A DNA stretch of 48,760 bases, taken from Spirulina sp. CCY15215. GTDB taxonomy: Bacteria > Cyanobacteriota > Cyanobacteriia > Cyanobacteriales > Spirulinaceae. Every line of letters begins with the position of its first letter. Position 1 is the first letter of the stretch. The notes beneath the pieces were generated by a model. The model made no database searches and had not been told where the DNA came from. It saw nothing but the letters and a program-made list of their open reading frames with translations. The stretch covers positions 1 through 48,760 of the forward strand of contig NZ_JACSWA010000320.1 of the NCBI RefSeq assembly GCF_016888125.1. Reading direction: 5' to 3'. Made by a program: the position numbers and the translations under genes. Below, one piece after another: positions 16,006 through 25,520 of this stretch.

Positions 16006-17238
16006 ATGGTTGGAACATTAAACATTAACGGCGATCGCCTTCTGCAAAATATTGTAGAATTGGCAGCGATCGGGTCTCTTCCTCAAGGAGGTGTCCGTCG
16101 TATCGCTTATACTCCCGAAGATATCCAAGGACGAAATCTGGTCAAGCAATGGATGCAGGATGCAGGTATGAACCTTCGTATCGATCCTGCGGGTAATATT
16201 ATTGGCACTTATGCGGGGAAAATGCCCCAACTTCCTGTTTTAGCAACGGGTTCTCATATCGATACTGTCCCCAGTGGCGGGCGTTACGATGGTACTCTGG
16301 GGGTTTTAGCGGGTTTGGAGATAGTACGAACCCTACGAGACGAGAATTTACAATTAAATCATTCCCTCGAAGTGATTGTTTTTACCGATGAAGAAAGCAG
16401 TACCATCGGTTCAAAGGGAATGTCGGGAAATATTGTTCGCGATCCCAACTATTATCGCCGTCCCGATGGAAGCGATATTCAAACCTGTTTAAAACGGGTG
16501 GGGGGAAATTGGGATGAGATTGAAATTGCCAAGCGAAATGAAAGGGCGATCGCGGCTTTTGTGGAGTTGCACGTGGAACAGGGACCTGTTTTAGAATCAA
16601 TGCAAAAGGAGATTGGTATCATTGAGGGGATTGTCGGCCAGAGACGCTTTAAAATCCTGGTAGAGGGCAGTGCTAATCATGCCGGAACTACTCCCATGTC
16701 TATGCGTCGAGATGCCCTTGTTGCCGCTTCTAGGGTGGTTTTAGCCGTGAACGCCATTGGCAATACTCCAGGTCAGCAAGTGGCAACGGTGGGACAATTC
16801 CAAGTTTATCCCAATGCCGCCAATGTCGTCCCCGGTAATGTCGAAATGAGTTTAGATATTCGCGATTTATCTAGCCGACATATCGATCGCCTTTTGCAAC
16901 AGTTACGCTTGTATTTAGAGGAAATTGCGATCGCCACAGCTACAAAAATCCAAATTCTGCCCCGTTTGCATTTAGAACCCGCCCTGGCAGAGCCTCACAT
17001 CCAGCGAGCCATTTCTCGTTCTTGTGAATTGCGAGGCTTTACTTACACCTATCTCCCCAGTCGTGCCAGTCACGACGCGCAGGAAATGGCTAGTATTACC
17101 GATATGGGGATGATTTTCGTGCCATCTTCTGGGGGAATCAGTCATGCAGAAGAAGAACATACTTCCCCAGAAGAATGCGTTCGCGGTGCCAATATATTAC
17201 TCGATACGTTATGGCAATTGGATCGATACTATCAATAG
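16006..17238 (+). CDS. M20-family Zn-dependent amidohydrolase (allantoate / N-carbamoyl-amino-acid type)
   Basis: This 410-aa cytoplasmic hydrolase is of the AllC/HyuC/AtzC group, which cleaves N-carbamoyl or ureido groups to release ammonia and CO2. Zinc ligands are in LATGSHIDTVPSGGRYDG (His and Asp), VFTDEESS (Glu pair), AFVELHVEQGPVLE (His) and GISHAEEEHT (His near the C-terminus). The dimerisation-domain motif VEGSANHAGTTPMSMRRDAL with its substrate-contacting His is present. Length fits. Whether the substrate is allantoate, ureidoglycolate or a carbamoyl amino acid cannot be read. No purine-degradation neighbours are visible. Confidence 0.88.
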   Translation: MVGTLNINGDRLLQNIVELAAIGSLPQGGVRRIAYTPEDIQGRNLVKQWMQDAGMNLRIDPAGNIIGTYAGKMPQLPVLATGSHIDTVPSGGRYDGTLGVLAGLEIVRTLRDENLQLNHSLEVIVFTDEESSTIGSKGMSGNIVRDPNYYRRPDGSDIQTCLKRVGGNWDEIEIAKRNERAIAAFVELHVEQGPVLESMQKEIGIIEGIVGQRRFKILVEGSANHAGTTPMSMRRDALVAASRVVLAVNAIGNTPGQQVATVGQFQVYPNAANVVPGNVEMSLDIRDLSSRHIDRLLQQLRLYLEEIAIATATKIQILPRLHLEPALAEPHIQRAISRSCELRGFTYTYLPSRASHDAQEMASITDMGMIFVPSSGGISHAEEEHTSPEECVRGANILLDTLWQLDRYYQ

Positions 17239-17309
17239 GGCTTGCTGTACAAGTGAACAATTCACAACCGAGTCACAACCGAGTTGGAGAAGGCAATCTA
17301 TCAGATAAG

Positions 17310-18203
17310 TTACAGAAATTTAATGGGGTTAATTCCTGCAAGATCGAGAATATTAGGAATTAAATCTTCTCTTTTAACCGCCATTAAGTGAACGCCTTGA
17401 CATAAGCTCTGAGCAAGTTTCACTTGTTCTGCTGCAATTTTTACTCCTTCTTGTAAGGAATTTTCTGCCGTGGCAAGGCGATCGATAATTTCTGAGGGAA
17501 TATCGACTCCAGGAACATTACGATTGATAAATCGGGCATTTTTAGCCGATTTGAGGAGAAAAATTCCCGCTAGGATGGGTTTATCTGTCCCTGTGGCAAT
17601 TTCCTGCATGAATTTGTCGAGGCGATCGAAATCTGTAATCAATTGACTTTGAAAAAACTGCGCCCCTGCTTCTAATTTGCGCTCAAAACGCCGTTGTAAA
17701 CCTGACCAGCTTTTGGATTGAGGATCTACTGCTGCCCCGGCAAAAAGGTCGAGAGGTTCATTAGGAAGGGATTTCTCGTTCAAGTCAAGACCTTTATTTA
17801 ATTTGCCAATCACGTTTAACAAACGTACCGATTCAAATTCAAAAACACTTTTAGAGCTTTTATGATCTCCTGCTTTAAGCGGATCGCCAGTGAGGGCGAG
17901 AATATTGCGAATACCGAGGGCATGAGAACCCATTAAATCACCTTGCAGGGCGATCGCATTGCGATCGCGGCAGGCAAATTGACAAATCGGTTCGATCCCT
18001 TGTTGCACAAGGATCGCAGAGACAGCAACCGCAGACATTCTCAACACGGCACGACTGCCATCAGTAACATTAACCGCATGAACTCGCCCTTTGAGAAGCC
18101 TGGCCATCTCGAGGGTATGGTCAATATTTCCGCCCTTGGGAGGCATGACTTCAGCAGTGATTAAAAACTCTTTATTTTCAACAGCTTGACGAAAACGAGT
18201 CAT
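17310..18203 (-). CDS. Methylenetetrahydrofolate reductase-family protein
   Basis: This 297-aa flavin TIM-barrel protein resembles MetF, which reduces 5,10-methylene-THF to 5-methyl-THF for methionine synthesis. The N-terminal strand FLITAEVMPPKGGN holds the Glu (Glu18) matching the catalytic Glu of MetF. AVNVTDGSRAVLRMS, ICQFACRDRNAIALQGDL and NILALTGDP follow, then FFQSQLITDFDRLDKF and KPILAGIFLLKS. It is of the short bacterial catalytic-domain type. The family includes paralogues of uncertain role, so the symbol metF is withheld. Its function would link to metK, elsewhere in the window. Confidence 0.85.
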   Translation of the reverse strand: MTRFRQAVENKEFLITAEVMPPKGGNIDHTLEMARLLKGRVHAVNVTDGSRAVLRMSAVAVSAILVQQGIEPICQFACRDRNAIALQGDLMGSHALGIRNILALTGDPLKAGDHKSSKSVFEFESVRLLNVIGKLNKGLDLNEKSLPNEPLDLFAGAAVDPQSKSWSGLQRRFERKLEAGAQFFQSQLITDFDRLDKFMQEIATGTDKPILAGIFLLKSAKNARFINRNVPGVDIPSEIIDRLATAENSLQEGVKIAAEQVKLAQSLCQGVHLMAVKREDLIPNILDLAGINPIKFL

Positions 18204-18247
18204 TTTTGTTGTTTGTTATTCATTAAACTTTTTGGATAGGAAGAGGG

Positions 18248-18309
18248 GGCAAGCATTGCACCCCTACAGCCTTTTAAAGGCAAGCATTGCACCCCTACAG
18301 CCTTTTAAA
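18248..18309. repeat. Two tandem 31-bp repeats downstream of trpS
   Basis: Two identical 31-bp units (18248-18278 and 18279-18309) start GGCAAGCATTGC and end CCTTTTAAA. The second overlaps the last codons of trpS. The segment CTACAGCC...GGGGTGTAG (18295-18318) can form an imperfect hairpin across the trpS end. This looks like a short dispersed repeat that has duplicated locally. Confidence 0.9.
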
Positions 18310-19315
18310 GGGGTGTAGAATAGCCTAGAGCAGATTTTACCCGAGCGAGGACTTCATTGGCACTTAATTCAGCTTTTTCGCGACCTTCCCGCAAGATAGT
18401 TTCGAGATAATCGCGATCGCCCATAATCTCTTGATACCTCTCTTGAATAGGTTTGAGTGCCTCAATAGTTGCTTCCGTTAATAATGGCTTAAATTGTCCC
18501 CAGCCCAGATCTTGACATTCTGCGGTAACTTCTTCTTTAGTTTTGCCAGACAGGAGCAGATATAAGCTCAGTAAATTATGGCATTCCGGGCGCTCTGGAT
18601 TGTCGAATTCGAGTCCTTTCTGGGGATCGGTTTTACAACGCTTAATTTTACGGGCGATCGCCTCGGGAGAATCCAAAATTTCAATGCGACTCATTTCCGC
18701 AGGATCAGATTTTGACATCTTTTTCGTACCGTCGGTTAAACTCATCACCCTGGCACCCTCTTCGCGAATTAAAGGTTTGGGCTGTTTGAGGACGGGCTTT
18801 TGCTTCTGACCAAACTGGTCGTTAATGCGAATAACAATATCGCGAGTCAGTTCAATATGTTGTTTTTGGTCTTCCCCCACCGGCACGAGATCCGTATCGT
18901 AGAGCAAAATATCCGCAGCCATTAACACGGGATAGTCCAGCAAACCCACACTCACATTTTCTCCCTGTTTAACCGCCTTCTCTTTAAATTGAATCATGCG
19001 CTCGAGCCAGTTGAGAGGGGTGATACAATTTAACAGCCAAGTCAGTTCCGCATGAGCGGAAACGTGGGATTGTACAAAGATAGTCGAGTCCTGCAGGTCA
19101 ATGCCACAAGCGAGATAAAGTGCGGCGATCGTATAGGTATCCTTCGCGAGCTTTGTCGGATCGTGAGGAACAGTAATCGCGTGCAGATCCACCACACAAA
19201 AATAATTCTCATATTCGCTCTGTGATGTCACCCAGTTGCGAATTGCGCCTAAATAATTGCCTAAATGTAAATTGCCTGTGGGTTGAACCCCTGAAAGCAC
19301 GCGCTTTTTACTCAT
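18305..19315 (-). CDS. trpS: Tryptophanyl-tRNA synthetase
   Basis: This class Ic aminoacyl-tRNA synthetase of about 336 aa charges tRNA-Trp. Family signatures are RVLSGVQPTGNLHLGNYLGAI (HIGH-like), DLHAIT, AELTWLLNCITPLNWLERM, PVLMAADILLYDTDLVPVGEDQKQH, and KMSKS (TKKMSKSDP). I placed the start at the ATG at 19315, which gives the normal N-terminus MSKKRVLSGVQPTG. The frame runs on upstream to a TTG at 19360 without family support. The C-terminus overlaps a tandem repeat by a few bases. Confidence 0.97.
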   Translation of the reverse strand: MSKKRVLSGVQPTGNLHLGNYLGAIRNWVTSQSEYENYFCVVDLHAITVPHDPTKLAKDTYTIAALYLACGIDLQDSTIFVQSHVSAHAELTWLLNCITPLNWLERMIQFKEKAVKQGENVSVGLLDYPVLMAADILLYDTDLVPVGEDQKQHIELTRDIVIRINDQFGQKQKPVLKQPKPLIREEGARVMSLTDGTKKMSKSDPAEMSRIEILDSPEAIARKIKRCKTDPQKGLEFDNPERPECHNLLSLYLLLSGKTKEEVTAECQDLGWGQFKPLLTEATIEALKPIQERYQEIMGDRDYLETILREGREKAELSANEVLARVKSALGYSTPL

Positions 19316-19481
19316 TCCTTTATTCGACTCGCTCCCGACTATTTGTATCCATCTTATCAATTATGCCTGACTGCCGTAGGATGAGGCAATGCCTATCCCT
19401 TTTTTATACTCATCGCGCTTGTAATGGGGAATCTTTGGTATAGGATAAAGAAAGAATAAAAATATTTGCAAGGGAGTTAAC

Positions 19482-19595
19482 ATGGTCGAACATTTACTAT
19501 TAGGAATCGTTCTCGGCTTGGTTTCCGTGACACTTTTGGGTCTTTTTGTTGCTGCGTATATGCAATACAAGCGCGACGATCGCGCCATTAGCTAG
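19482..19595 (+). CDS. petG: Cytochrome b6f complex subunit 5 (PetG)
   Basis: This 37-aa single-helix thylakoid protein has the PetG pattern: [20 protein letters not shown], then [17 protein letters not shown]. PetG stabilises the cytochrome b6f complex. AAGGGAG sits 6 bases before the ATG. It is too short for most ORF callers. It is alone on its strand, between trpS and the S1-domain gene, and is followed by a hairpin at 19641-19674. Confidence 0.95.
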   Translation: MVEHLLLGIVLGLVSVTLLGLFVAAYMQYKRDDRAIS

Positions 19596-19640
19596 AATAA
19601 TAGCTAGGAAAATTAGCCCAGAATTCGTAAAACTTAAATC

Positions 19641-19674
19641 AGAATAGCCCATCTCTTTCAAGATAGGCTATTCT
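19641..19674. terminator. Hairpin between convergent petG and S1-domain gene
   Basis: AGAATAGCC (19641-19649) pairs with GGCTATTCT (19666-19674). An inner ATCT/AGAT pair extends the stem around a CTTTCA loop. It lies between two convergent genes and can act in both directions. It has no long T-tract. Confidence 0.65.
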
Positions 19675-19697
19675 AAAAGCTATGATTTATTTGTAAC

Positions 19698-20801
19698 TCA
19701 CTCTTCTTCTTGACTGGTTGGACGAGAAGTAAACATCGCACCAGGGGGAGGAGGTTGAATGAGAGGATCTGTGGGCTTTTCTTGGGGATCGATCGCCTGT
19801 TCCGGAACCACCTGCATCGGTTGCGCCATTGCACCAGGAGGAGGAGGTTGCACGATCGAAGCCGGCTGTTTTTTCTCCTTCGGTTCTTTGGCTTGTTCCG
19901 CTTGCTTAAGTTTTGCAGCTTCAAGACGTTGTTCCGCGTCAGCCATCACCGCATCCATTTTCTCTAAAATCTCCCCTGGATAGGTTTCCAGCATCTTAGT
20001 GGAGAAAGAAAGACGATTTTTGAGTTCGTCAATATCAGCAATAATCACCTTGAGTTCTTGACCGATTTTAAAAACCGTATTGAGAGACTGAATAGGACTA
20101 TCACTAACTTGTTTGATATGTAATAATCCTGTCAAACCGCCAATATCAACAAAAACCCCATAAGGCTGAATGCTGACTACCTTTCCCTCCGCAAGGGCCC
20201 CCGGTTCTACCCCCTTAATTGCTTCCGATCGCGCTGCATCTCGTTGAGATAGAACTAATTTGCGTCGTTCCGCATCAACCTCCAAACAAGTTACTGTCAG
20301 AGATTTGCCAATTAAATCATCTAAATTTTCCTTTTCCATTAAATGCGATCGCGGAATAAAAGAACGCAACCCATGAACTTGTCCGGTTACGCCCCCTCGA
20401 TTGACCCCTGTAACTCGCATTTGTACCGACGAGCCATTTTCTTTGATTTCCACCATATCATCCCAGGCTTGCTTGATCGCAAGTTGGCGGCGAGAAAGCA
20501 AGACTTGTCCCTCTGCATCTTGTCCGCGAACAATTAAAAATTCTAGTTCTTCATTTAAAGGCAGAATTGTAGAGAGATCGCTTACACGTTCCAAAGCAGC
20601 CTCGTCTAGGGGAACGAAGCCAGAAGATTTTCCGCCAATGTCAACATAAGCCCCATCGGAAGCGTGTTCAAAAACTTTACCCTTTACCACTTCCCCTCTC
20701 TGAAAACTTTTACTAAAATCTTCTTGTTCGAGGGCTTGGGCAAAGTCATCCATTGAAAAGGATGGATTAGCTGGATTAGAATCGGTGGATTTGGAACTCA
20801 T
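19698..20801 (-). CDS. S1 RNA-binding domain protein (second 30S S1-like paralogue)
   Basis: This 367-aa protein has three S1 domains at about residues 35-105 (GEVVKGKVFEHASDGAYVDIGG), 120-190 (VQMRVTGVNRGGVTGQVHGLRSFIP) and 205-275 (GALAEGKVVSIQPYGVFVDIGGLTGLLHI). They are followed by a charged helix and a Pro-rich tail. The N-terminus (SFSMDDFAQALEQEDFSKSF) differs from what I recall of the main cyanobacterial S1 and suits the second paralogue. It probably binds mRNA or ribosomes. The tail holds two copies of IVQPPPPGAM / LIQPPPPGAM. I chose the ATG at 20801; the 16-residue upstream extension lacks support. Confidence 0.88.
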   Translation of the reverse strand: MSSKSTDSNPANPSFSMDDFAQALEQEDFSKSFQRGEVVKGKVFEHASDGAYVDIGGKSSGFVPLDEAALERVSDLSTILPLNEELEFLIVRGQDAEGQVLLSRRQLAIKQAWDDMVEIKENGSSVQMRVTGVNRGGVTGQVHGLRSFIPRSHLMEKENLDDLIGKSLTVTCLEVDAERRKLVLSQRDAARSEAIKGVEPGALAEGKVVSIQPYGVFVDIGGLTGLLHIKQVSDSPIQSLNTVFKIGQELKVIIADIDELKNRLSFSTKMLETYPGEILEKMDAVMADAEQRLEAAKLKQAEQAKEPKEKKQPASIVQPPPPGAMAQPMQVVPEQAIDPQEKPTDPLIQPPPPGAMFTSRPTSQEEE

Positions 20802-20940
20802 AACAGTCTGTACGGTTAAATTAAGCGCTTTCGATCGCGAGGTTATCAAGGGGCAGCTTTTCTCGAGAAAAATTAAACCTTTTCCTGTAAAATCAAAAAC
20901 GGGATTGCTCTTTATTTACGTTAACCGTTTCCTCGGAAAA

Positions 20941-21681
20941 CTACAGTATTGAGCTAAACAACTGTAACACTTTTTGCCACGCATCTTTTGCGGAAGATTG
21001 ATCGTAGTCCGAACGGCGATCGCAAAAAAAGCCATGGCCTGCGCCGTCATAAGAGAAAATCTGGTGGGGAATGTTACATTTTTGCAATTCTGTGGCGATC
21101 GCCTCTACTTCCGGGAGAGAAATCAACGGATCTTCCTTACCAAAAAAGGCGTATAAGGTCCCTTTAATCTCCTGAGTGCGCGCTATTGTTGGTTCTCCAC
21201 CCCCAGGAGTCAAAGTGGCAATTCCCGCGCCGTAGAAAGCGGCTGTGGCTTTAATATCTGTCAGGGTAGCCGCCAAATAGGCCACATGACCCCCAAAACA
21301 AAAGCCAAGACTTCCCATTCCTGCCGATTTAACTTGAGGCAGGGTTTTAAGATAGTCGATCGCGCTTTGTATATCGCTGAGAAGTTCCTCAGCCTTCGTT
21401 TGCACCTTATATTTTCGTCCCAGTTCGATCTCTTTGGGAGAGTAGCCAACGGAAAAACCCGGTGCCAAACGTTGATAAATAGCGGGGGCGATCGCCACGT
21501 ATCCCTCTTCCGCAATGCGTTCTGTAACATCTTGAATATGCCCGTTAACCCCATAAATTTCTTGAATGACAATTACTCCAGGATAGGTCCCTGGGGCATC
21601 TGGTTGGGCGAGGTAGGCATCAATCTGTAAATCCCCGTTGTCTACCTTCACCCATTGTCTGCGAATCTCTGTCACTGTCAT
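20941..21681 (-). CDS. Dienelactone hydrolase family protein
   Basis: This 246-aa alpha/beta-hydrolase is of the DLH family. The catalytic triad is visible: Cys in GSLGFCFGGHVAYL, Asp in FFGKEDPLIS, and His in YDGAGHGFFCDRRSDYD. The N-terminal VIVIQEIYGVNGHIQDVTERIAEEGYVAIAP is the family pattern with the Glu that tunes the Cys. Such enzymes open cyclic esters; cyanobacterial copies have no known aromatic-degradation pathway around them, so the substrate is unknown. It diverges from a GntR regulator 77 bp away, which may control it. Confidence 0.92.
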   Translation of the reverse strand: MTVTEIRRQWVKVDNGDLQIDAYLAQPDAPGTYPGVIVIQEIYGVNGHIQDVTERIAEEGYVAIAPAIYQRLAPGFSVGYSPKEIELGRKYKVQTKAEELLSDIQSAIDYLKTLPQVKSAGMGSLGFCFGGHVAYLAATLTDIKATAAFYGAGIATLTPGGGEPTIARTQEIKGTLYAFFGKEDPLISLPEVEAIATELQKCNIPHQIFSYDGAGHGFFCDRRSDYDQSSAKDAWQKVLQLFSSIL

Positions 21682-21758
21682 AGTTTGTAATCTCCCCCAA
21701 AACCGTCTGAGAACAATCTACACTAGAGACACGCGCTCATTTCGTCGAATTCTTAGCT

Positions 21759-22751
21759 ATGGCTAACCCCTTGCAATTTCAGATTCAAACCGATAGCGAT
21801 ATTCCTGCCTCGAAACAACTCTTCGATCAGATTCAGTTTGCGATCGCCTCTCGTCGATACCCTCCAGGTCATCGTCTCCCCAGTACCCGCCAACTGGCAC
21901 AAATTACGGGACTGCATCGCAACACCGTCAGTAAAGTTTATCGTCTGCTTGAGGAAACCGGACTGGTAGAATCCCAAGCCGGATCCGGCATCTACGTCAA
22001 AGCCCAAGGTCACGAAGGAGGCACAAAACTCGGTTCTCCCATTCTCGACCAATACCCAGATGCTTATCAAATCGTCCAAAAAAGCATTGATGAATTATTA
22101 GGACAAGGCTGTACTCTTTCCCAAGCGCGGGAATTATTTCTCTCGGAAATTGATTGGCGCTTAAAATGTAGTGCGAGAGTATTGGTCACGGTACCTGAGC
22201 GAGATATGGGGGCGGGGCAATTAATGGTTAAGGAATTGGAAGGGGCGTTAAAAATTCCGATTCAATTGGTGTCCTTGGAAGAATTAGTGGGGGTACTCGA
22301 ACTAACCCACTCCGGCACCGTCGTCACCAGTCGCTATTTTATCGGCGAAGCAGAGGCGATCGCGGCACCGAAGTCCGTGCGGGTGATTCCTGTGGATATT
22401 TACGATTACAATCAGGAATTGGTCAAAGTTAAGAACCTGCGTCAAAATAGTTGTTTGGGATTAGTGAGTTTAAGTGATGGGATTTTAGGGATTGCTCAAA
22501 TCTTAGTTCACAGTTTGCGCGGGGACGATCTTTTAGTGATGACTGCAAGAGTAGACGATACTTATCGCCTTAATGCCCTCATTCGCAGCGCCCACACCAT
22601 TATCTGCGATCGCGCTAGTTATGACATTACAAAACAGGCTATCCTCGAGGCGCGAGAAGATTTAATTCGCCATCCCGATTTAATTTGCAGTGATAATTAT
22701 ATTGGGGAAAAATCCATCAATTTACTCAAGCGAGAACTGGGTTTGGGGTGA
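21759..22751 (+). CDS. GntR-family transcriptional regulator
   Basis: This 330-aa protein has an N-terminal winged helix-turn-helix of GntR type (ASKQLFDQIQFAIASRRYPP, then LPSTRQLAQITGLHRNTVSKVY) and a wing ending in VESQAGSGIYVKAQG. The C-terminal 220 residues form a mixed alpha/beta effector domain without the PLP lysine region of MocR proteins. I cannot name the ligand. It is divergently arranged with the dienelactone hydrolase gene, sharing a 77-bp promoter region, so control of that gene is a reasonable guess. Confidence 0.88.
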   Translation: MANPLQFQIQTDSDIPASKQLFDQIQFAIASRRYPPGHRLPSTRQLAQITGLHRNTVSKVYRLLEETGLVESQAGSGIYVKAQGHEGGTKLGSPILDQYPDAYQIVQKSIDELLGQGCTLSQARELFLSEIDWRLKCSARVLVTVPERDMGAGQLMVKELEGALKIPIQLVSLEELVGVLELTHSGTVVTSRYFIGEAEAIAAPKSVRVIPVDIYDYNQELVKVKNLRQNSCLGLVSLSDGILGIAQILVHSLRGDDLLVMTARVDDTYRLNALIRSAHTIICDRASYDITKQAILEAREDLIRHPDLICSDNYIGEKSINLLKRELGLG

Positions 22752-22795
22752 TTAGGGATTAACCCTCTAAGGTTTGTTTAAGGCCAGAAGAGAGG

Positions 22796-23518
22796 TCAAA
22801 ATTCTCCTCGCATGGCTAGTTTCATTTCTCGCACAGCCCTTTCCATACCCACGAGGACGGCACGACTAACAATCGTATGACCGATATTAAGCTCTTCCAT
22901 GCCCGAAATGCAACCCACGGGATAAACATTCCAATAGGTTAAACCATGCCCGGCATTGACCCGCAAACCGAGGCTGAGAGCGATTTCGCAGCCTTCTGCC
23001 AAAATTTTCAATTCCTGTGCGCGAGAAGTTTCCCCTTCCGCGTCGGCATATTTCCCCGTATGCAGTTCAATGAATTGTGCTTGGGTTTCGGCTGCTGCTT
23101 CAATTTGAGCGCGATCGCTGTCGATAAACCAACTGACGGGAATGTTAGCACTTTGAAGGCGATCGACAATTTGAGCGTAGCGATCGCGATCGGCGAGTAA
23201 ATTCAACCCTCCTTCCGTGGTAATTTCCTCTCGCCGTTCGGGAACAAGAGTGACATAATCGGGTTTAACCTCCAAAGCAATAGCCACCATTTCTTCCGTC
23301 GGTGCCATTTCCAAATTAAGGTGAGTTCGCACAGTTTGCCGTAATAGATGCACATCGCGATCTTGAATATGTCGCCGATCTTCGCGCAAATGAACCGTAA
23401 TGCCATCGGCACCTCCCAATTCCGCCAAAACCGCCGCCGCAATGGGATCGGGTTCTACCGTGCGCCTAGCCTGTCTTATAGTTGCTGTATGGTCGATGTT
23501 AACGCCGAGAGTAAGCAT
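22796..23518 (-). CDS. pdxJ: Pyridoxine 5'-phosphate synthase
   Basis: This 240-aa TIM-barrel enzyme condenses 1-deoxyxylulose 5-phosphate with 3-amino-2-oxopropyl phosphate to give pyridoxine 5'-phosphate (vitamin B6). Signatures are [75 protein letters not shown] and [13 protein letters not shown]. The start is the ATG at 23518; the TTG two codons upstream is less likely. It is a single gene between convergent and co-oriented neighbours. Confidence 0.97.
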   Translation of the reverse strand: MLTLGVNIDHTATIRQARRTVEPDPIAAAVLAELGGADGITVHLREDRRHIQDRDVHLLRQTVRTHLNLEMAPTEEMVAIALEVKPDYVTLVPERREEITTEGGLNLLADRDRYAQIVDRLQSANIPVSWFIDSDRAQIEAAAETQAQFIELHTGKYADAEGETSRAQELKILAEGCEIALSLGLRVNAGHGLTYWNVYPVGCISGMEELNIGHTIVSRAVLVGMERAVREMKLAMRGEF

Positions 23519-23609
23519 AATCAATTATCAGTTTTTTGGTAAAGTTTTGGTAAAGTTTTCTGAACTTGAGGCAAAATCTGCCTCTCGGAAGTGCGATCGC
23601 AGGACTTAT

Positions 23610-24815
23610 TTAAACATCAGGTAATTTATATTGACTCACAATTTTCTTGGCAAATTCGGGAACGTGCGCCTCTAGTTTTTCGGGATAATTGCGCTTGACA
23701 TAAAGATAATTGCGGGTGAAATGAGAATCAATCGAAAAGCGTCCATATTCTAACCCTTTTGGTCCGATTCTTTCAATAACAACCCCCATTAACTGTGCTG
23801 CCCACATGGGTAATGTTACACCTTGTTCGTAAGCGGGAATACTTTGCTGTACTGCTTGTTTTCTGTTCCCTTGAGAAGATACTGGCTGAGTATCCAATTG
23901 ATCCCCAACTAACTCTAACATTTCTGCCCCCGTGTCATTACGAACAACAATCCATTGCCAACCAAAAGGCGCACCCATATATCCCACCACTAAATCGGCG
24001 AGAGAGTTAACATAATCAAAACAACTGAGACAAGAAGGTGCAAAAACATCCTTCAATTTCTTAGTATTTAAGCCAAAGAAAGGCACTTTTTCGATTGAAC
24101 CATCTTCATGTTTAAAATGAACTCGAAAATCCTGCATAAACTCATAATGCACTACTGTATCGGGAGATTTACTCGTTGTATCTAGGAATTTTTGCAACCC
24201 TTCCCGACTGACATTATCTACGCAAGGTGTTCCTAAAACATAGAGCTTTTCTAAACCTAATTTCTCTTCTACTTCTCGCAGGGCTTGAATTTGACAACCA
24301 ACCCCAATAACTAACAGGCGTTTCATGCCCGATTGTTCGACTTGTTCTAAAACTGATAAATTGGGAGAAAGCGTCGGTTTATTGACTTTTGCAGCTAATA
24401 CTTCTTCTGGTGTCCTAGCAATGACGGGCATGGGTTGAAAGCGATCTTCTGCGGTATTCTGTACGCAAACGACCCCCTCAACTAAACCGCGATCGAGCAT
24501 TTCACAGGCGATCGCACTAACAATTCCTGTCCATTGCGCCCCTTGAATGGGTTGCTTTTTCCGAGCCGCTATCATAAGCTGATGTACGCCGAAATAAAGT
24601 TCGTTTTCATCGTCAAGATGGCGATGGCGATCGTGTATTTTGGCTTCTAATTCGGCAATTTGTTGATTGAGAAAAGCACAGGCTTCTTTCACATAGTGGA
24701 TATAATAAGTATCGCAAAGACCGCACTCGCTACACAGTTCTTTAGCAGGGCGACGGCTTCCAGGTTTCAAGGCTTTCGATTTTTGGTGCTGGCGATCGCG
24801 GGAAGTGGCTGTCAT
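23610..24815 (-). CDS. bciB: 3,8-divinyl (proto)chlorophyllide 8-vinyl reductase, F420-dehydrogenase beta-like
   Basis: This 401-aa iron-sulfur flavoprotein is of the F420-hydrogenase/dehydrogenase beta family, matching the cyanobacterial ferredoxin-dependent divinyl reductase (slr1923 type). It reduces the 8-vinyl group in chlorophyll synthesis. Cluster Cys are visible in ELCSECGLCDTYY (28, 31, 34) and later in GTPCVDN and FAPSCLSCFDYVNSLADLVVGYMG. The close relative hydroxymethyl-chlorophyll a reductase has the same fold, so the exact substrate rests on family knowledge. Its start lies 123 bp from the end of DUF2811 on the same strand. Confidence 0.9.
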   Translation of the reverse strand: MTATSRDRQHQKSKALKPGSRRPAKELCSECGLCDTYYIHYVKEACAFLNQQIAELEAKIHDRHRHLDDENELYFGVHQLMIAARKKQPIQGAQWTGIVSAIACEMLDRGLVEGVVCVQNTAEDRFQPMPVIARTPEEVLAAKVNKPTLSPNLSVLEQVEQSGMKRLLVIGVGCQIQALREVEEKLGLEKLYVLGTPCVDNVSREGLQKFLDTTSKSPDTVVHYEFMQDFRVHFKHEDGSIEKVPFFGLNTKKLKDVFAPSCLSCFDYVNSLADLVVGYMGAPFGWQWIVVRNDTGAEMLELVGDQLDTQPVSSQGNRKQAVQQSIPAYEQGVTLPMWAAQLMGVVIERIGPKGLEYGRFSIDSHFTRNYLYVKRNYPEKLEAHVPEFAKKIVSQYKLPDV

Positions 24816-24937
24816 TTAAAAATTTACTATTGCAATAGATTGGGTTCTTCTCTAACAATTTTCTCATACAGCGACTGCAAATAAAAAAATCGCCAGATAT
24901 TCCGGCGATCGCATTAATAAACAACAAAAGTAAGTTT

Positions 24938-25159
24938 TTAAGAGTGAAACAGTGTTTCTAAATAAACTTCTGCACAAGCACGATAATTCTGAGCGTCTCT
25001 AATAGATTCGTTCGCACTATTGTTTTGTAACAAAAACGAGGAGAGAGCCGCAGCAAATACGCGGTCTTGATCCCAGGTGGGATGACAGTCTAAATAGGTT
25101 TTCAAGGATTGGTGCAGATCTTCGGGGATTTCTGCCAAGATGCTAACGATACTTTTCAT
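24938..25159 (-). CDS. DUF2811 family small protein
   Basis: This 73-aa acidic, soluble protein has the pattern of DUF2811, known from cyanobacteria: VSILAEIPEDLHQSLKTYLD, then HPTWDQDRVFAAALSSFLLQN. The function is unknown. The tail (RACAEVYLETLFHS) is conserved in style. It precedes bciB on the same strand. A small GGGGAA/TTCCCC hairpin (about 25200-25215) sits in its upstream region and may be part of its leader. Confidence 0.85.
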   Translation of the reverse strand: MKSIVSILAEIPEDLHQSLKTYLDCHPTWDQDRVFAAALSSFLLQNNSANESIRDAQNYRACAEVYLETLFHS

Positions 25160-25520
25160 GACAACCTCGCTGGACTAGATAATGTGGGGGGATACAGCAG
25201 GGGGAAAAACTTCCCCGCAACGCTAAATCTCGATACTAAGAACTGGATATTAAATGGGAGTTAGTGCGCTTCTACTCGATGGGGTTGTGTTTTTTAATTC
25301 TTAGTTCATTCTCTTCTATTTCGCAGGTAATGGAGCCTTTTGTCAATGCTGAGAAATGTTACGGATTTCTTTGGAAAAACTAAAGATTTACGAGATTACA
25401 AGTATTTCAGCCTATTTTTTGTTACTTAACTTTACATAAACTCAGTATAGAATAAATGTTCTGTATCAAGATCAAAAAATTCCCTAGCCTACCGCAATGC
25501 TTGAATTTGATTCTTTGACT

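Noticed and set aside
19361-19588. 75-aa minus-strand frame
   Set aside because: It is antisense to petG and has no family features; PetG on the plus strand is diagnostic.
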